Source: an uncultured Slackia sp. (lineage in GTDB: Bacteria > Actinomycetota > Coriobacteriia > Coriobacteriales > Eggerthellaceae). From it: 7,020 nt of DNA. The stretch is from contig USEQ01000066.1 of NCBI GenBank assembly GCA_900553655.1, positions 1 to 7,020 on the forward strand, written 5' to 3'. Position 1 is the stretch's first letter, and the number at the start of each line of letters is the position of its first letter. Shown here one piece after another: positions 6,750 through 7,020 of the stretch. Position numbers and translations under genes: made by a program. The notes beneath the pieces are model-generated. The model had not been told where the DNA came from. It saw only the letters and a program-made list of their open reading frames with translations, and made no database searches.

Positions 6750-6770
6750 GCGCGCACGAAGCATCCACAT

Positions 6771-7020
6771 TCACCGCACAAGCGAAAGAAACGTCTCATG
6801 AACGGAAGTGTCGTCGTCGAGTTCCGGATGAAACGACAACGCCATCTGGTTTCCGTAGCGCACGGCGACGATATCGCCGCGCGCCCGAGCCAGCACCTCG
6901 ACGCCTTCGCCTACCGCTTCGATGCGCGGAGCGCGCACGAACGTCATCGGAATGCTCCCGCTTTTCGAGGGGTTTCTATCGCATGCGAACGACCCTTCGG
7001 TGCGAAAACTACCCAGCTGC
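6771..7020 (-). CDS. pdxT: PdxT, glutaminase subunit of pyridoxal 5'-phosphate synthase, C-terminal part
   Basis: 82 C-terminal residues followed by TGA (6771-6773); the rest of the gene, normally about 190 aa in all, lies beyond the right edge. PdxT is a class I glutamine amidotransferase that releases ammonia from glutamine and passes it to PdxS for de novo PLP synthesis. Recognisable segments are QLGSF, MTFVRAPRIEAVGEGVEVLA, and ALSFHPELDDD near the C-terminus. The last holds the His (codon 6828-6830) and Glu (6822-6824) of the Cys-His-Glu catalytic triad; the nucleophilic Cys is outside the window. The FVRAP and SFHPEL pattern separates it from other glutaminases such as HisH or PurQ. pdxS would be expected just upstream on this strand, beyond the edge. 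Confidence 0.88.
   Translation of the reverse strand, partial: QLGSFRTEGSFACDRNPSKSGSIPMTFVRAPRIEAVGEGVEVLARARGDIVAVRYGNQMALSFHPELDDDTSVHETFLSLVR

Larger units (their letters stand above)
6609..6770 (-). other. intergenic region between pdxT and the HAD gene
   Basis: 162 bases with no convincing gene. Read on the - strand it holds a tandem 11-base repeat (6728-6749). A weak promoter candidate follows: TTGCAC, 17 bases, TCGAAT (3/6 and 4/6 to consensus). The HAD RBS is at its end. The spacing suggests that the HAD gene may have its own promoter rather than relying only on pdxT read-through. Confidence 0.4.

Noticed and set aside
6690..6770. 26-codon ORF on the - strand starting at the ATG directly after the pdxT stop
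   Set aside because: No ribosome binding site, no recognisable protein, and a length expected by chance.

Overview
The window is densely coding, GC-rich (about 60% by eye) bacterial DNA with no tRNA, rRNA, insertion sequence or CRISPR array that I can see. Gene content and codon style fit an anaerobic, high-GC bacterium. The dehydratase/activase pair is a strict-anaerobe trait, and the combination with SbcDC and PdxT suggests Coriobacteriia (Eggerthellaceae-like Actinomycetota). That placement is inference; a high-GC Firmicute is possible.

Left, + strand (1-1231): the 3' end of a 2-hydroxyacyl-CoA dehydratase-type (HgdB/DUF2229-like) protein overlaps by ATGA a complete BadF/HgdC-family activase ATPase. 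Together they look like an ATP-driven electron-transfer module for a radical dehydration or reduction.

Centre, + strand (1232-5747): a 116-base intergenic gap carries an extended -10 promoter candidate and a near-consensus LexA/SOS box. It leads into sbcD-sbcC, encoding the Mre11/Rad50-like nuclease that processes DNA hairpins and blocked ends. sbcC is intact (1080 aa, all ATPase motifs and the zinc hook). sbcD reads at full length in one frame but is broken by a single in-frame TAG at codon 133. This separates the first four metal ligands from the last three. It may be a recent nonsense mutation, a sequence error, or a recoded/suppressed amber codon, and it is the most notable observation in the window.

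Right, - strand (5814-7020): a Cof-type HAD phosphatase converges on sbcC, separated by a long inverted repeat that probably serves as a shared terminator. Upstream of it, running off the right edge, is the C-terminal part of pdxT, the glutaminase subunit of PLP synthase. The HAD enzyme could be a PLP or sugar-phosphate phosphatase; the sequence does not decide. The 162-base pdxT-HAD gap holds a tandem 11-base repeat and a weak promoter candidate.
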